From the NCBI GenBank assembly GCA_900548405.1, contig UNSJ01000025.1:1-29309 (forward strand): a DNA stretch of 29,309 bases, read 5' to 3'. Shown here in pieces: positions 16,241 through 22,604 of the stretch. A model generated the notes under the pieces. The model did no database searches and had not been told where the DNA came from. It saw only the letters and a list, made by a program, of their open reading frames with translations. Source of the stretch: Candidatus Gastranaerophilales bacterium (GTDB lineage: Bacteria > Cyanobacteriota > Vampirovibrionia > Gastranaerophilales > Gastranaerophilaceae). Both the position numbers and the translations under genes were made by a program. Position 1 is the first letter of the stretch, and each line of letters begins with the position of its first letter.

Positions 16241-16340
16241 CGCGGATTTCCGTACGGACAAAGTCCGGATAGCGAGCGGATAAAGCCGGCAGGAGCACAG
16301 CTCCATAGGCTTAACTCCGAGAGCGTGGAGGAAATCCAAG
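16241..16340 (+). ncRNA. Candidate branched structured RNA or repeat, containing GCGGATTTC element copy 2
   Basis: GGATTTCC (16244-16251) can pair with GGAAATCC (16330-16337), closing a junction. Inside are CGGAC-AAA-GTCCG (16255-16267), AAGCC...GGCTT (16283-16312) enclosing GGAGC-ACA-GCTCC (16292-16304), and CTCC...GGAG (16315-16330), whose last base is shared with the closing stem. The first hairpin repeats the element after the HU gene with a compensating base pair change. It matches no RNA class I know (not tRNA, tmRNA, RNase P or SRP RNA). A transcript has not been shown. Confidence 0.35.
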
Positions 16341-16351
16341 ACAGCGGATTA

Positions 16352-16392
16352 CAAGCAGGCGCAACAACTCCGTTTATCATTGTGCCTGCTTG
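16352..16392. terminator. Long hairpin directly after the trpS stop
   Basis: CAAGCAGGC-G-CAA pairs with TTG-T-GCCTGCTTG around a 15-base loop. For trpS (minus) no T run follows, so it may be a 3' end stabiliser; on the plus strand GTGTTTTA follows, a weak terminator. Confidence 0.45.
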
Positions 16393-16397
16393 GTGTT

Positions 16398-17399
16398 TTA
16401 ATACATTCCTATTATATTTCTTACTTCATCAAGAATTTTTCGTGCTTCTATTCTTGCTTTTTCAGAGCCTTCTTTTATAATTTTTGTTACTTCTTCGGGA
16501 TGTTCTTCATAGTAACGTCGTTTTTCTCTGATAGGTGCAAATTTTTCATTAATTACTGCTCCAAGCTGGCGTTTGCAGTCTGCACAACCGCGAAGCCCTT
16601 TTTCACATTCGCATCTTACAGTCTGCACTTCTTCATCCGAGCCAAAGATTTCCCAGTATTTGAATGCAACTTCACATTGTTCAGGGTGTCCCGGATCATT
16701 TTTTCTCATTCTGCTTCTGTCAGTTATTGCGCTCATTATTTTCTTTGCAGTCACTTCTTCTGTGTCTGAAATTTTAATGTCGTTCTGGAAAGATTTGCCC
16801 ATTTTGTTTCCGTCAAGACCGCAGATTAATGAGCAGTTATTTAAAAGCGGTTTAGGCTCATTGAAAAATTCTGTTTTATATATATTATTAAATCGTCTTG
16901 CAATATCTCTTGTTATTTCTATATGTGCAACCTGATCGCTGCCTACGGGAACAGCTGTTGCATTAAACATCATAATATCTGCACTCATCAGAACCGGATA
17001 ACCCATTAAGCCGTAGCTTATTTGAGAATTTGCGCCCTCTTTTGTGCGTAAAATTTTAGCCATATCTTTTAAGGTCGGATCACGTTCTACCCAGTTTTGC
17101 GGTGTGACCATACCTAAATATATATTTAATTCTGCTATTTCAGGAACTAAAGATTGAACGTAGATTGTTGAAACCTCAGGATTAATACCACATGCAAGCC
17201 AATCCATTACAACATCTTTTACATCCTGTTTAAGATTTTCTGTCTTATCATATTTTGTAGTTAACGCGTGCCAATCTGCAACAAAGAAATAACTTTCATA
17301 TTCATGCTGCAATTTTACCCAGTTTTGAATTACACCTAAGTAATGTCCAAAGTGTAATTTTCCTGTTGATCTCATTCCTGATACTATTCTGTCTTTCAT
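16398..17399 (-). CDS. trpS: Tryptophanyl-tRNA synthetase with a predicted 4Fe-4S site
   Basis: The start chosen is ATG 17399 (MKDRIVSGMRSTGKLHFGHYLG) with AAAGGG upstream; the longer frame to 17444 has no support and lies in the promoter. The 334-residue protein has class I signatures HFGH (16-19) and KMGKS (199-203), plus MSADIMMFNATAVPVGSDQ near 138-156. It charges tRNA-Trp with tryptophan. Near the anticodon-binding region the cysteines are at 242, 265, 272 and 275, exactly C-x22-C-x6-C-x2-C, the pattern known from Thermotoga maritima TrpRS, where it binds a 4Fe-4S cluster. An oxygen-free lifestyle would fit this form. Confidence 0.95.
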   Translation of the reverse strand: MKDRIVSGMRSTGKLHFGHYLGVIQNWVKLQHEYESYFFVADWHALTTKYDKTENLKQDVKDVVMDWLACGINPEVSTIYVQSLVPEIAELNIYLGMVTPQNWVERDPTLKDMAKILRTKEGANSQISYGLMGYPVLMSADIMMFNATAVPVGSDQVAHIEITRDIARRFNNIYKTEFFNEPKPLLNNCSLICGLDGNKMGKSFQNDIKISDTEEVTAKKIMSAITDRSRMRKNDPGHPEQCEVAFKYWEIFGSDEEVQTVRCECEKGLRGCADCKRQLGAVINEKFAPIREKRRYYEEHPEEVTKIIKEGSEKARIEARKILDEVRNIIGMY

Positions 17400-17423
17400 A
17401 ACACGCCCTTTCTTACAAAAAAT

Positions 17424-17432
17424 ATTATAGCA
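17424..17432 (-). promoter_or_regulatory. Extended -10 promoter for trpS
   Basis: On the minus strand TGC-TATAAT (17424-17432) fits an extended -10 box about 24 bases before the trpS start. I see no T-box or leader peptide in the short leader. Confidence 0.5.
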
Positions 17433-17569
17433 AAAAATAAGCAAGAATAAAGCAAATAATATTTATCGGGTAATTGTAAACAAATGTAAATAAAAATGCA
17501 ACTTGTGAAATCAGAGTTTCTCAAAATACTTTATATGTGTAAGAGAGTAAAAACATAAGGAGAGACGAG

Positions 17570-17896
17570 ATGACTTTTTTAGCAATTGACGCACAGAAGA
17601 ATTTATTTACGTTGCAGAAAAGCCAACTGCAATTTGAGCAAACCCTTGTAATGAGCAGAGCAAATTATATTACAAAACAAATGGGTTACAGAGCACAAGA
17701 ACTTGAACAATATGATACAGATCCGGATGATGATCCGACTTATATCGCATTACAGCAAGAGGAATCATATCTTGAAACAAGACAGGATTCACTTGATTCT
17801 CAGATAAGTTTGATGGAAAACGAAATATCAAGTTTGAAAAACCTTGTTAACAGTAACATCAAGACTTCTTGCAGCTTGAACTTAATCGGCGGTTAG
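17570..17896 (+). CDS. Small coiled-coil protein of unknown function
   Basis: The 108-residue protein starts MTFLAIDAQKNLFTLQKSQL and has a strong ribosome site (AAGGAGAGACGAG). Residues about 10-50 and 62-96 form two long helices rich in Gln, Glu, Leu and Ser, separated by an acidic YDTDPDDDPTY turn; the pattern suggests an antiparallel coiled coil. It has no signal peptide or membrane helix. I recognise no family. Such short helical proteins occur among secretion-system substrates and chaperones, but nothing nearby supports that. Its upstream DNA has TACTTTATAT, like the unknown gene at 2136. Confidence 0.7.
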   Translation: MTFLAIDAQKNLFTLQKSQLQFEQTLVMSRANYITKQMGYRAQELEQYDTDPDDDPTYIALQQEESYLETRQDSLDSQISLMENEISSLKNLVNSNIKTSCSLNLIGG

Positions 17897-17971
17897 TGCA
17901 ATCGAGGCATAAGAAGCGCTACTGAAATGAAGTACGATAACTATAATTTTCACAAGCTCGGATGGGGCGGC

Positions 17972-17985
17972 GGATGCCGGCATCC
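17972..17985. repeat. Perfect palindrome at the folD stop
   Basis: GGATGCCGGCATCC is a perfect 14-base palindrome touching the folD stop codon. It lies in a GC-rich intergenic stretch between two convergent genes and may act as a transcript end hairpin; there is no T run. Confidence 0.45.
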
Positions 17986-18815
17986 TAGCTGTTGAAAAGC
18001 TCGACGGTGTTTAACATTAATGATGCAATTGTCATTGGTCCGACCCCGCCGGGTACAGGAGAGATGTATGCGGCGATTTTTGAAACATTTTCAAAATCAA
18101 CATCGCCGCGAACTTTCCCGTTCTCGTCTTTAAAAATTCCTACATCTACAACAACACAATCTGATTTTAACATATTTTTTTCTATAATTTCCCCACCCAC
18201 TGCTGACACTATGATATCGGCAGTTTTTGTTATTTGGGAAAGATTTTCGGTGTAGCTGTGGCAAACGGTTACAGTTGCATTTCGTTTTAACAGCATTTGT
18301 GAAATAGGCTTGCCTACCAAATTTGACCGACCTACAACAACTACATGTTTTCCTTCAAGTTTAATATTATATTCATCTAAAAGTAATAAAATTCCCTTTG
18401 GTGTACAAGGATAAACGAATGGTTCTTCTCCAGAAAATAATTTTCCGCTGTTATAAGGAGTTAAGCCGTCAACATCTTTTTTAGGCGAAATTGCATCTAT
18501 AACTTTAAATTTGTCAATATGTTCAGGCAGCGGAAGCTGAACTAAGATGGCTGTGACATCTTTGTCATTGTTCAGTTCGTTAATCTTTTCCAAAAGCTCC
18601 TGTTCGCTAACAGTGTCGGGATAATTTATAACAACAGAATTTATTCCCAGGTTTTCTGCTGTTTTTTTCTTGTTTCTAACATAAATCTGACTTGCAGGAT
18701 TCTCGCCAACCAATATGACAACAAGAGTTGGTTTTTTATCCATTTTATCGATTTTTTGTTTTAAATCGACAAAAATTTTATCTCTTAATTTTTTTCCGTC
18801 AAGAATAACAGCCAT
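17985..18815 (-). CDS. folD: Bifunctional methylene-THF dehydrogenase/methenyl-THF cyclohydrolase FolD
   Basis: The protein has the usual length (276). Tyr45 and Lys49 in YVRNK are the active-site pair; VQLPLPEHID, KDVDGL and PCTPKG line the folate site; GRSNLVGKP near residue 165 is the NADP-binding motif; PVPGGVGPMTIASLMLNT is the C-terminal signature. FolD interconverts methylene-, methenyl- and formyl-tetrahydrofolate, supplying one-carbon units for purines, formyl-methionine and methyl groups. It starts seven bases after the CooC-like gene, so the three genes 20657-17985 are likely one transcript concerned with one-carbon transfer. Confidence 0.96.
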   Translation of the reverse strand: MAVILDGKKLRDKIFVDLKQKIDKMDKKPTLVVILVGENPASQIYVRNKKKTAENLGINSVVINYPDTVSEQELLEKINELNNDKDVTAILVQLPLPEHIDKFKVIDAISPKKDVDGLTPYNSGKLFSGEEPFVYPCTPKGILLLLDEYNIKLEGKHVVVVGRSNLVGKPISQMLLKRNATVTVCHSYTENLSQITKTADIIVSAVGGEIIEKNMLKSDCVVVDVGIFKDENGKVRGDVDFENVSKIAAYISPVPGGVGPMTIASLMLNTVELFNS

Positions 18816-18822
18816 AAAACAC

Positions 18823-19575
18823 CTACTCTCTGACCTGAGGCAAATTTAATCTGAAATAGAACTGTTTGATGGCATCTTGAATTACAACGGAATCGCGCTC
18901 CATTGATTTGCCTTTAAGTTCGTTATCAAACGGAATTACACCTAAAACGTCAAGGTCATAACGTTTTAAAAGTTCATAAACAGATGTTAAATCTGTATTT
19001 GCGACTTTGTTTATTACAACACCAAGCTGATTGCCTGCTGCATATTTTGAGCTGAATTCTTCAATACGTTTTGCAAGATGTGCGCTTTCATCTGAAGGAT
19101 TAGCTACAATAAGAGTTGTATCAATATCTGTATCAACAAGCTGGTTTAAATATTTTAAATCAAATTCGCAATCAAAGATTACGATATCATATCTATCAAT
19201 AAGCTTAAGCACGGCATCATTGATTTGACCTGTAATCGGACATCTGCAATCTTTTGAGCCTACAAACCACGAAACAATAATGTCTACATTGTCTGAAAGT
19301 GAAACAACAATGTCCTCCATTGCCCATTCTACAAATTCCTGTTTAGACATTCCATCAGGGATACCTGTTTTGTATTCGTGCTTTCCGCTTCTTATACCGT
19401 AAATCGTGTTTCTTATATCAAGTCCGAAACTGTGACCCAGTTCGCCTGTTAAATCGTTATCAAACAGCAGAATTGATTTTTCAGGAAAGTATTCTTGAAA
19501 AATCTTTAAGAATGCTTTTGTAATTGTTGTTTTTCCGCTTCCGCTTTTACCTGTAACAGCTAATTTAAAAGTCAA
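18823..19575 (-). CDS. CooC-like P-loop ATPase (MinD/ParA superfamily), possible metal insertase
   Basis: The start is TTG 19575, overlapping the upstream stop (TTGA), with GAAAGG nearby. The 250-residue protein has the deviant Walker A GKSGSGKTT (9-17) with the signature Lys10, FDNDLTGELGHSFGL (38-52) in place of the DADPN...L switch, and CRC (Cys110, Cys112) near the position of the nickel/zinc-binding C-x-C of CooC. CooC loads nickel into carbon monoxide dehydrogenase; related ATPases serve the acetyl-CoA synthase and corrinoid proteins. No such target enzyme lies in the window. Coupling to a MetE-core-like methyltransferase suggests it serves that or an unlinked partner. Specific function is unproven. 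Confidence 0.75.
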   Translation of the reverse strand: MTFKLAVTGKSGSGKTTITKAFLKIFQEYFPEKSILLFDNDLTGELGHSFGLDIRNTIYGIRSGKHEYKTGIPDGMSKQEFVEWAMEDIVVSLSDNVDIIVSWFVGSKDCRCPITGQINDAVLKLIDRYDIVIFDCEFDLKYLNQLVDTDIDTTLIVANPSDESAHLAKRIEEFSSKYAAGNQLGVVINKVANTDLTSVYELLKRYDLDVLGVIPFDNELKGKSMERDSVVIQDAIKQFYFRLNLPQVRE

Positions 19576-20657
19576 ATTTTATACCTTTCTTTCAAACTAT
19601 CAGACACTTTTTTTGTTAAATCCATTGCTTTGAAAGCTAAGTCTTCGGATAAAGAACCTGCACCGCAAGACGGTGTTATCAATGAATTTTCTATAATGAT
19701 TTTCTCATCAATTCCTTTGTTAGTCAAATATTTAACAGCTTTTTCAAAAATTGATATGATTGTTTGTTCATCAGCAGCCTCAAGAGCATCTTTATCAAGG
19801 GTTGGCACAACTCCCCAGGCAATTTTTCTTCCTTGTTTAAGATATTCATCTAATTCTTTGCTGAAAAGGCTCAAATTTTGCGCAAAGTTGTATGCATCCA
19901 AATTTATGATATCAACGCCTGCTTTAATCGGAAGGCTCCAATCGCATTTGCCGCAGCAATGAATTGCGCTCATCGCACCGTTTTCTTTTATTAAATCAGA
20001 AATTTCACTGATTAATCCTAACACTTCTTCTTGAGAAATAGTAACATATGCAGAAGTTCCCAGCTGTGATATTGTAGGTTCATCAATAAAGATTATCGGA
20101 ATGATATCAGGATTTGCGGTCTTCATTTGTTTGATTTGCCACAGGGCTTTAATTGAAAGCGTTTTAACTATTATTTCTCTTAGAGTTTCGTCATAAAATG
20201 CACATTTGCCTGATTTATCAACAAGTGTTGTTGCAAGGGTAAACGGTCCGACAATCTGACCTTTTGCATAAGCAGGTTTTGTATTTTCAATAATTTCAAT
20301 GAATTTAGGAAACGTTTTTGAATAATTTATAGCGTATTTTTCAATAGCTTTACAGTTCAAGTCGGATATAATTTCTTCGTAATCGCAGAAAAACTGTTCA
20401 ATGTCTTCAAAAAATTTATCGCTTTCTGTTTCAAGGTAAGTTTTTCCGTTTTCTTCGTCAATAAAAAGTGATGGCATATTTTCAAGAAACTGCACAATCA
20501 TATCTTCATTTTTGCATAACCTTGTAAGCTGTGCCCAGAAAGGGATTTCGAAGAAATTTTTTTCAACAAGCTCCATAGCTTTTTCTGAATTTTTATGAGG
20601 CAATGAACCTATTGCCATACAGTTAAGAGTTAATTTAGATTTTGTGTTTTGCCCCAT
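19572..20657 (-). CDS. MetE-core/UroD-like methyltransferase, possible folate-independent methionine synthase
   Basis: The 361-residue protein resembles the C-terminal catalytic half of MetE and the uroporphyrinogen decarboxylase superfamily: an N-terminal IGSLPHKN strand (16-23), IIFIDEPTISQLG (188-200), and AIHCCGKCDW (231-240) with His233 and Cys235 as zinc ligands, the third being Cys331 in TPSCGAG. In MetE these hold zinc that activates homocysteine. Stand-alone core proteins of this type (the Mes families) make methionine using a methylated corrinoid instead of folate. That the partner here is a corrinoid is an inference, strengthened by the coupled CooC-like gene and folD. A methylcobalamin:thiol methyltransferase of other specificity is the main alternative. 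Confidence 0.75.
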   Translation of the reverse strand: MGQNTKSKLTLNCMAIGSLPHKNSEKAMELVEKNFFEIPFWAQLTRLCKNEDMIVQFLENMPSLFIDEENGKTYLETESDKFFEDIEQFFCDYEEIISDLNCKAIEKYAINYSKTFPKFIEIIENTKPAYAKGQIVGPFTLATTLVDKSGKCAFYDETLREIIVKTLSIKALWQIKQMKTANPDIIPIIFIDEPTISQLGTSAYVTISQEEVLGLISEISDLIKENGAMSAIHCCGKCDWSLPIKAGVDIINLDAYNFAQNLSLFSKELDEYLKQGRKIAWGVVPTLDKDALEAADEQTIISIFEKAVKYLTNKGIDEKIIIENSLITPSCGAGSLSEDLAFKAMDLTKKVSDSLKERYKI

Positions 20658-20669
20658 TAATACCCCTTT

Positions 20670-20722
20670 AAAAAAAACGTCATACTGAATTAACCTTTCG
20701 GCTTTTCAGGATGACGTTTTGT
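20670..20722 (-). terminator. Terminator of rplI
   Basis: AAAACGTCAT-CCTGAA pairs with TTCAGT-ATGACGTTTT around a loop of about 14 bases, read on the minus strand, followed by eight T. Each arm has about 15 paired bases with one bulge. Confidence 0.85.
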
Positions 20723-20735
20723 AATTGAATTTCAA

Positions 20736-21233
20736 TTATTCAGCTTCAGTTTCAGCAACTTCTTCAACTGCTTCTTTAAGAACTTCAGAAGCTGTAACGA
20801 TTACTGCTAATTCTGCTTTAACTTTAGAAGTTAATTTAATTAACATTTTGTATTCGCCAACTTTGTTGATAGGAGCGTTCAAAGAAACATTTTTTCTGTC
20901 AACTTCAATACCTGATTTAGCTTGAAGTTCTTCAGCTAATTTTTTAGTAGTAATTGTACCGAATAATTTTCCTGATTCACCGGCTTTAGCAGTAAGTTCT
21001 AATTTAGCAAATTCTTCGATTTTCTTAGCTGTTTCTAAAGCTTCAGCGTGTAATTTTTCTTGTTTAGCTTTAATTCTGGCAAGGTTTTTTTCGCGGTTTT
21101 CCAAAGCGCCTTTAGTAGCTGCTTCTGCAACAGCTTGAGGCAGCAAGAAGTTTCTTGCATAACCGTCTTTAACGTTAACAATGTCACCTGCTTCGCCTAA
21201 GTTTTGAACATCTTTTCTTAATATAACTTGCAT
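20736..21233 (-). CDS. rplI: 50S ribosomal protein L9
   Basis: MQVILRKDVQNLGEAGDIVNVKDGYARNFLLPQ is the L9 signature (GDIVNVKDGYARNFLLP at 16-32), followed by the long connecting helix (about 42-78) and a C-terminal domain with GKLFGTITTKKL near 88-99. It binds 23S rRNA near the L1 stalk and reaches toward the neighbouring ribosome. At 165 residues it is longer than the usual ~148, due to an acidic tail (EEVAETEAE). AAAGGAG lies upstream. It has its own terminator and no ribosomal neighbours here. Confidence 0.96.
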   Translation of the reverse strand: MQVILRKDVQNLGEAGDIVNVKDGYARNFLLPQAVAEAATKGALENREKNLARIKAKQEKLHAEALETAKKIEEFAKLELTAKAGESGKLFGTITTKKLAEELQAKSGIEVDRKNVSLNAPINKVGEYKMLIKLTSKVKAELAVIVTASEVLKEAVEEVAETEAE

Positions 21234-21295
21234 AATAATTCTCCTTTGTTATTTATGTCATATTGCATGTAGTACCACACTATAACAAACACGAA

Positions 21296-21523
21296 TTAAT
21301 GTCGAGTATTTTTTTCGGATTGTAAAGCACAGAGTTCACAATCAAGCTTTTGAAGTTTTGCGCATGCATCTGCAAGGTTTTTTAAAATAATTTCGGAAAA
21401 AGAATGCTGATAGTCGTTATCTTTGTTATCGCGTGCAGAAAGCTGTAAAGAATCATTGAGCACCATAACCTGGTTATAGATGTCATATAACATACCTAAT
21501 ATTTCGTTTATTTCTTTTTCCAT
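21296..21523 (-). CDS. Small protein of unknown function, 75 aa
   Basis: The frame opens at ATG 21523 with CAGGAGAC upstream, a good ribosome site. The product is helical and acidic (MEKEINEILGMLYDIYNQV then ISEIILKNLADACAKLQKLD-type heptads) with Cys-x-x-Leu-Cys near the C-terminus. It has no membrane segment or recognised family. It diverges from the XRE regulator gene, so the regulator may also control it; toxin or antitoxin status is not supported by sequence. It may read into rplI, 62 bases downstream. Confidence 0.55.
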   Translation of the reverse strand: MEKEINEILGMLYDIYNQVMVLNDSLQLSARDNKDNDYQHSFSEIILKNLADACAKLQKLDCELCALQSEKNTRH

Positions 21524-21594
21524 ATACTGTCTCCTGTAATAATAGTTATCTTTTTGATAATTATAGGATATAGAAAATAATTTGTCAATTAGTA

Positions 21595-21625
21595 TATAAT
21601 AGTTTACATAATGAATAGTAAACTA
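21595..21625 (+). promoter_or_regulatory. Promoter and dyad operator over the start of the XRE gene
   Basis: TATAAT (21595-21600) is followed by TAGTTTAC (21600-21607), ten bases, then GTAAACTA (21618-21625). The two arms are perfect inverted repeats 18 bases apart centre to centre and flank the ATG at 21611. This is the expected layout for a dimeric HTH repressor controlling itself. Confidence 0.6.
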
Positions 21626-21838
21626 TACAATGATAATAAAATCGGTTTAAAAATTAAACTTGAAAGAGTTAAGAGAAGTTTGTCTCAAGAGCAGCTTGCG
21701 GAGTTGGCTGACTTAAGCAGACCGACAATCGGAGCCATTGAACGCGGACAAAAATCTCCAACATTTATTACTCTTGAAGCCATTGCCGCTGCCTTTGGTA
21801 TGTCTGTTCAAGAGCTGTGCAATTTTGACAATCTTTAG
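21611..21838 (+). CDS. XRE-family helix-turn-helix regulator
   Basis: The 75-residue protein is a bare HTH_3 domain: LKIKLERVKRSLSQEQLAELADLSRPTIGAIERGQKSPTFITLEAIAAAFGMSVQELCNF. The recognition helix is around LSRPTIGAIERG (residues 34-45). Such short members act as dimeric repressors of small operons, of prophage or restriction-modification genes, or of themselves. The inverted repeat over its own start argues for autoregulation, and the divergent 75-residue gene is the other obvious target. It ends one base before the convergent SH3-like gene. No restriction-modification or phage genes are nearby. Confidence 0.88.
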   Translation: MNSKLYNDNKIGLKIKLERVKRSLSQEQLAELADLSRPTIGAIERGQKSPTFITLEAIAAAFGMSVQELCNFDNL

Positions 21839-21839
21839 A

Positions 21840-22484
21840 TTATTTCATTGCAGGAAAATAATATTTCATTCCGTTATCTGAACGCCAGCGAATATAGCCT
21901 GTTTTAGGGATTTTGTCCAAATCTGATACGCTTACAAGCGCCCAGTTGCCTTTTATGGCTGTAAGATTGATTTTCTTAGGCATATTTATTGTGCTTATGA
22001 TTTGTGATTTGTCTTCTGTGCCTGTGTGAATGTCTTTTGCAGTGTCAGGAATACCTTTGAGCATAGTCAGACCGTATTTTTTTCCGTACATATTATAGAA
22101 ATTTGTCCATGTCATAAATTTGTAAGGATCATCTTTTTTTATCCAGCCTTTAGCACCGGTAGAATTGTTATAAATAACCTGTACCCAATTTTCGGTTTCG
22201 TCAGTTACCGCAAGAAGCCCGAGATTTTTTGAAGGTATGAAGACAACAAACAAGTCCTGAGGCTTTATGGTTTCAGGAAACATATTATCTCCTATCCAGC
22301 TTATGCTGTGAACTATATAGGAGTCTTCAGACGGTTCTTTATACAGTATAATCTCGTTTGAAGCCTGGTATAATCCTAAAGTATTTGTGTATTTTATGCT
22401 CACATACTGCGGAAATATATCTGCACATAAGGCTCTTAAAGGCATAAGTAACATAACAATTAATAGCAGTAGGAATTTTTTCAT
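21840..22484 (-). CDS. Secreted SH3-like domain protein
   Basis: The 214-residue protein has a signal peptide (MKKFLLLLIVMLLMPLRALCA). Two beta-rich segments follow: about 35-120, containing IILYKEPSEDSYIV and a WVQVIYNNSTGAKGWIKKDD segment typical of bacterial SH3 domains, and about 145-205 with INLTAIKGNWALVSVSDL...TGYIRWR. Bacterial SH3 domains often bind cell-wall peptides or glycans. No catalytic domain is attached, so it is probably a binding or structural periplasmic protein. AGAGGT precedes the ATG; its promoter overlaps the pheT terminator. Confidence 0.7.
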   Translation of the reverse strand: MKKFLLLLIVMLLMPLRALCADIFPQYVSIKYTNTLGLYQASNEIILYKEPSEDSYIVHSISWIGDNMFPETIKPQDLFVVFIPSKNLGLLAVTDETENWVQVIYNNSTGAKGWIKKDDPYKFMTWTNFYNMYGKKYGLTMLKGIPDTAKDIHTGTEDKSQIISTINMPKKINLTAIKGNWALVSVSDLDKIPKTGYIRWRSDNGMKYYFPAMK

Positions 22485-22512
22485 AAGATACCTCTTTTAT
22501 ATTTTGTAAACC

Positions 22513-22552
22513 AAAAACTTCAATTTACATTATACGCCTAAATTGAAGTTTT
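22513..22552 (-). terminator. Terminator of pheT, with a promoter for the next gene inside it
   Basis: On the minus strand AAAACTTCAATTTA and TAAATTGAAGTTTT form a perfect 14-pair stem around an 11-base loop, followed by T's. The loop holds TATAAT (22529-22534), and TTTCCA (22552-22557) is 17 bases before it, so the same segment can act as promoter of the SH3-like gene. Confidence 0.7.
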
Positions 22553-22575
22553 GGAAAGTATTTATTTTTTTTATC

Positions 22576-22604
22576 CCGTGTTGCGGGTGGAGCGGCTACG
22601 CTCC
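22576..22604 (-). repeat. Dispersed hairpin element touching the pheT stop codon
   Basis: Read on the minus strand: GGAGCG-TAGC-CGCTCC (22604-22589), then ACCCGCAACACGGG, which itself can pair CCCG with CGGG. The element begins at the last base of the pheT stop. It is the best-preserved copy of the element also found at 4292 and 29205-29282. Confidence 0.65.

Larger units (their letters stand above)
16055..16397. other. Gene-free stretch between convergent genes, rich in hairpins
   Basis: No convincing ORF occurs between the pilin terminator and the trpS stop. The left half is AT-rich with a terminator-like hairpin at 16184-16208. The right half is locally much richer in GC and contains several short stems that can form one branched fold (16244-16337) and a long hairpin (16352-16392). 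Its composition differs from the surrounding DNA. Confidence 0.6.

Noticed and set aside
16241..16340. tRNA, tmRNA, SRP RNA or RNase P RNA in the hairpin island
   Set aside because: I found no T-loop GTTCRAnTC, no CCA end, no SRP GGAA/GCAG tetraloop helix and no RNase P GAGGAAAGUC core in the right order. The branched fold is not a tRNA cloverleaf.
16380..16769. Plus-strand ORF opposite trpS
   Set aside because: Its Phe/Cys/Ser-rich translation is the antisense shadow of trpS, which has all catalytic motifs.
18823..20657. A complete Wood-Ljungdahl cluster
   Set aside because: Only a CooC-like ATPase, FolD and a methyltransferase are present; CO dehydrogenase, acetyl-CoA synthase and corrinoid protein genes are absent from the window.
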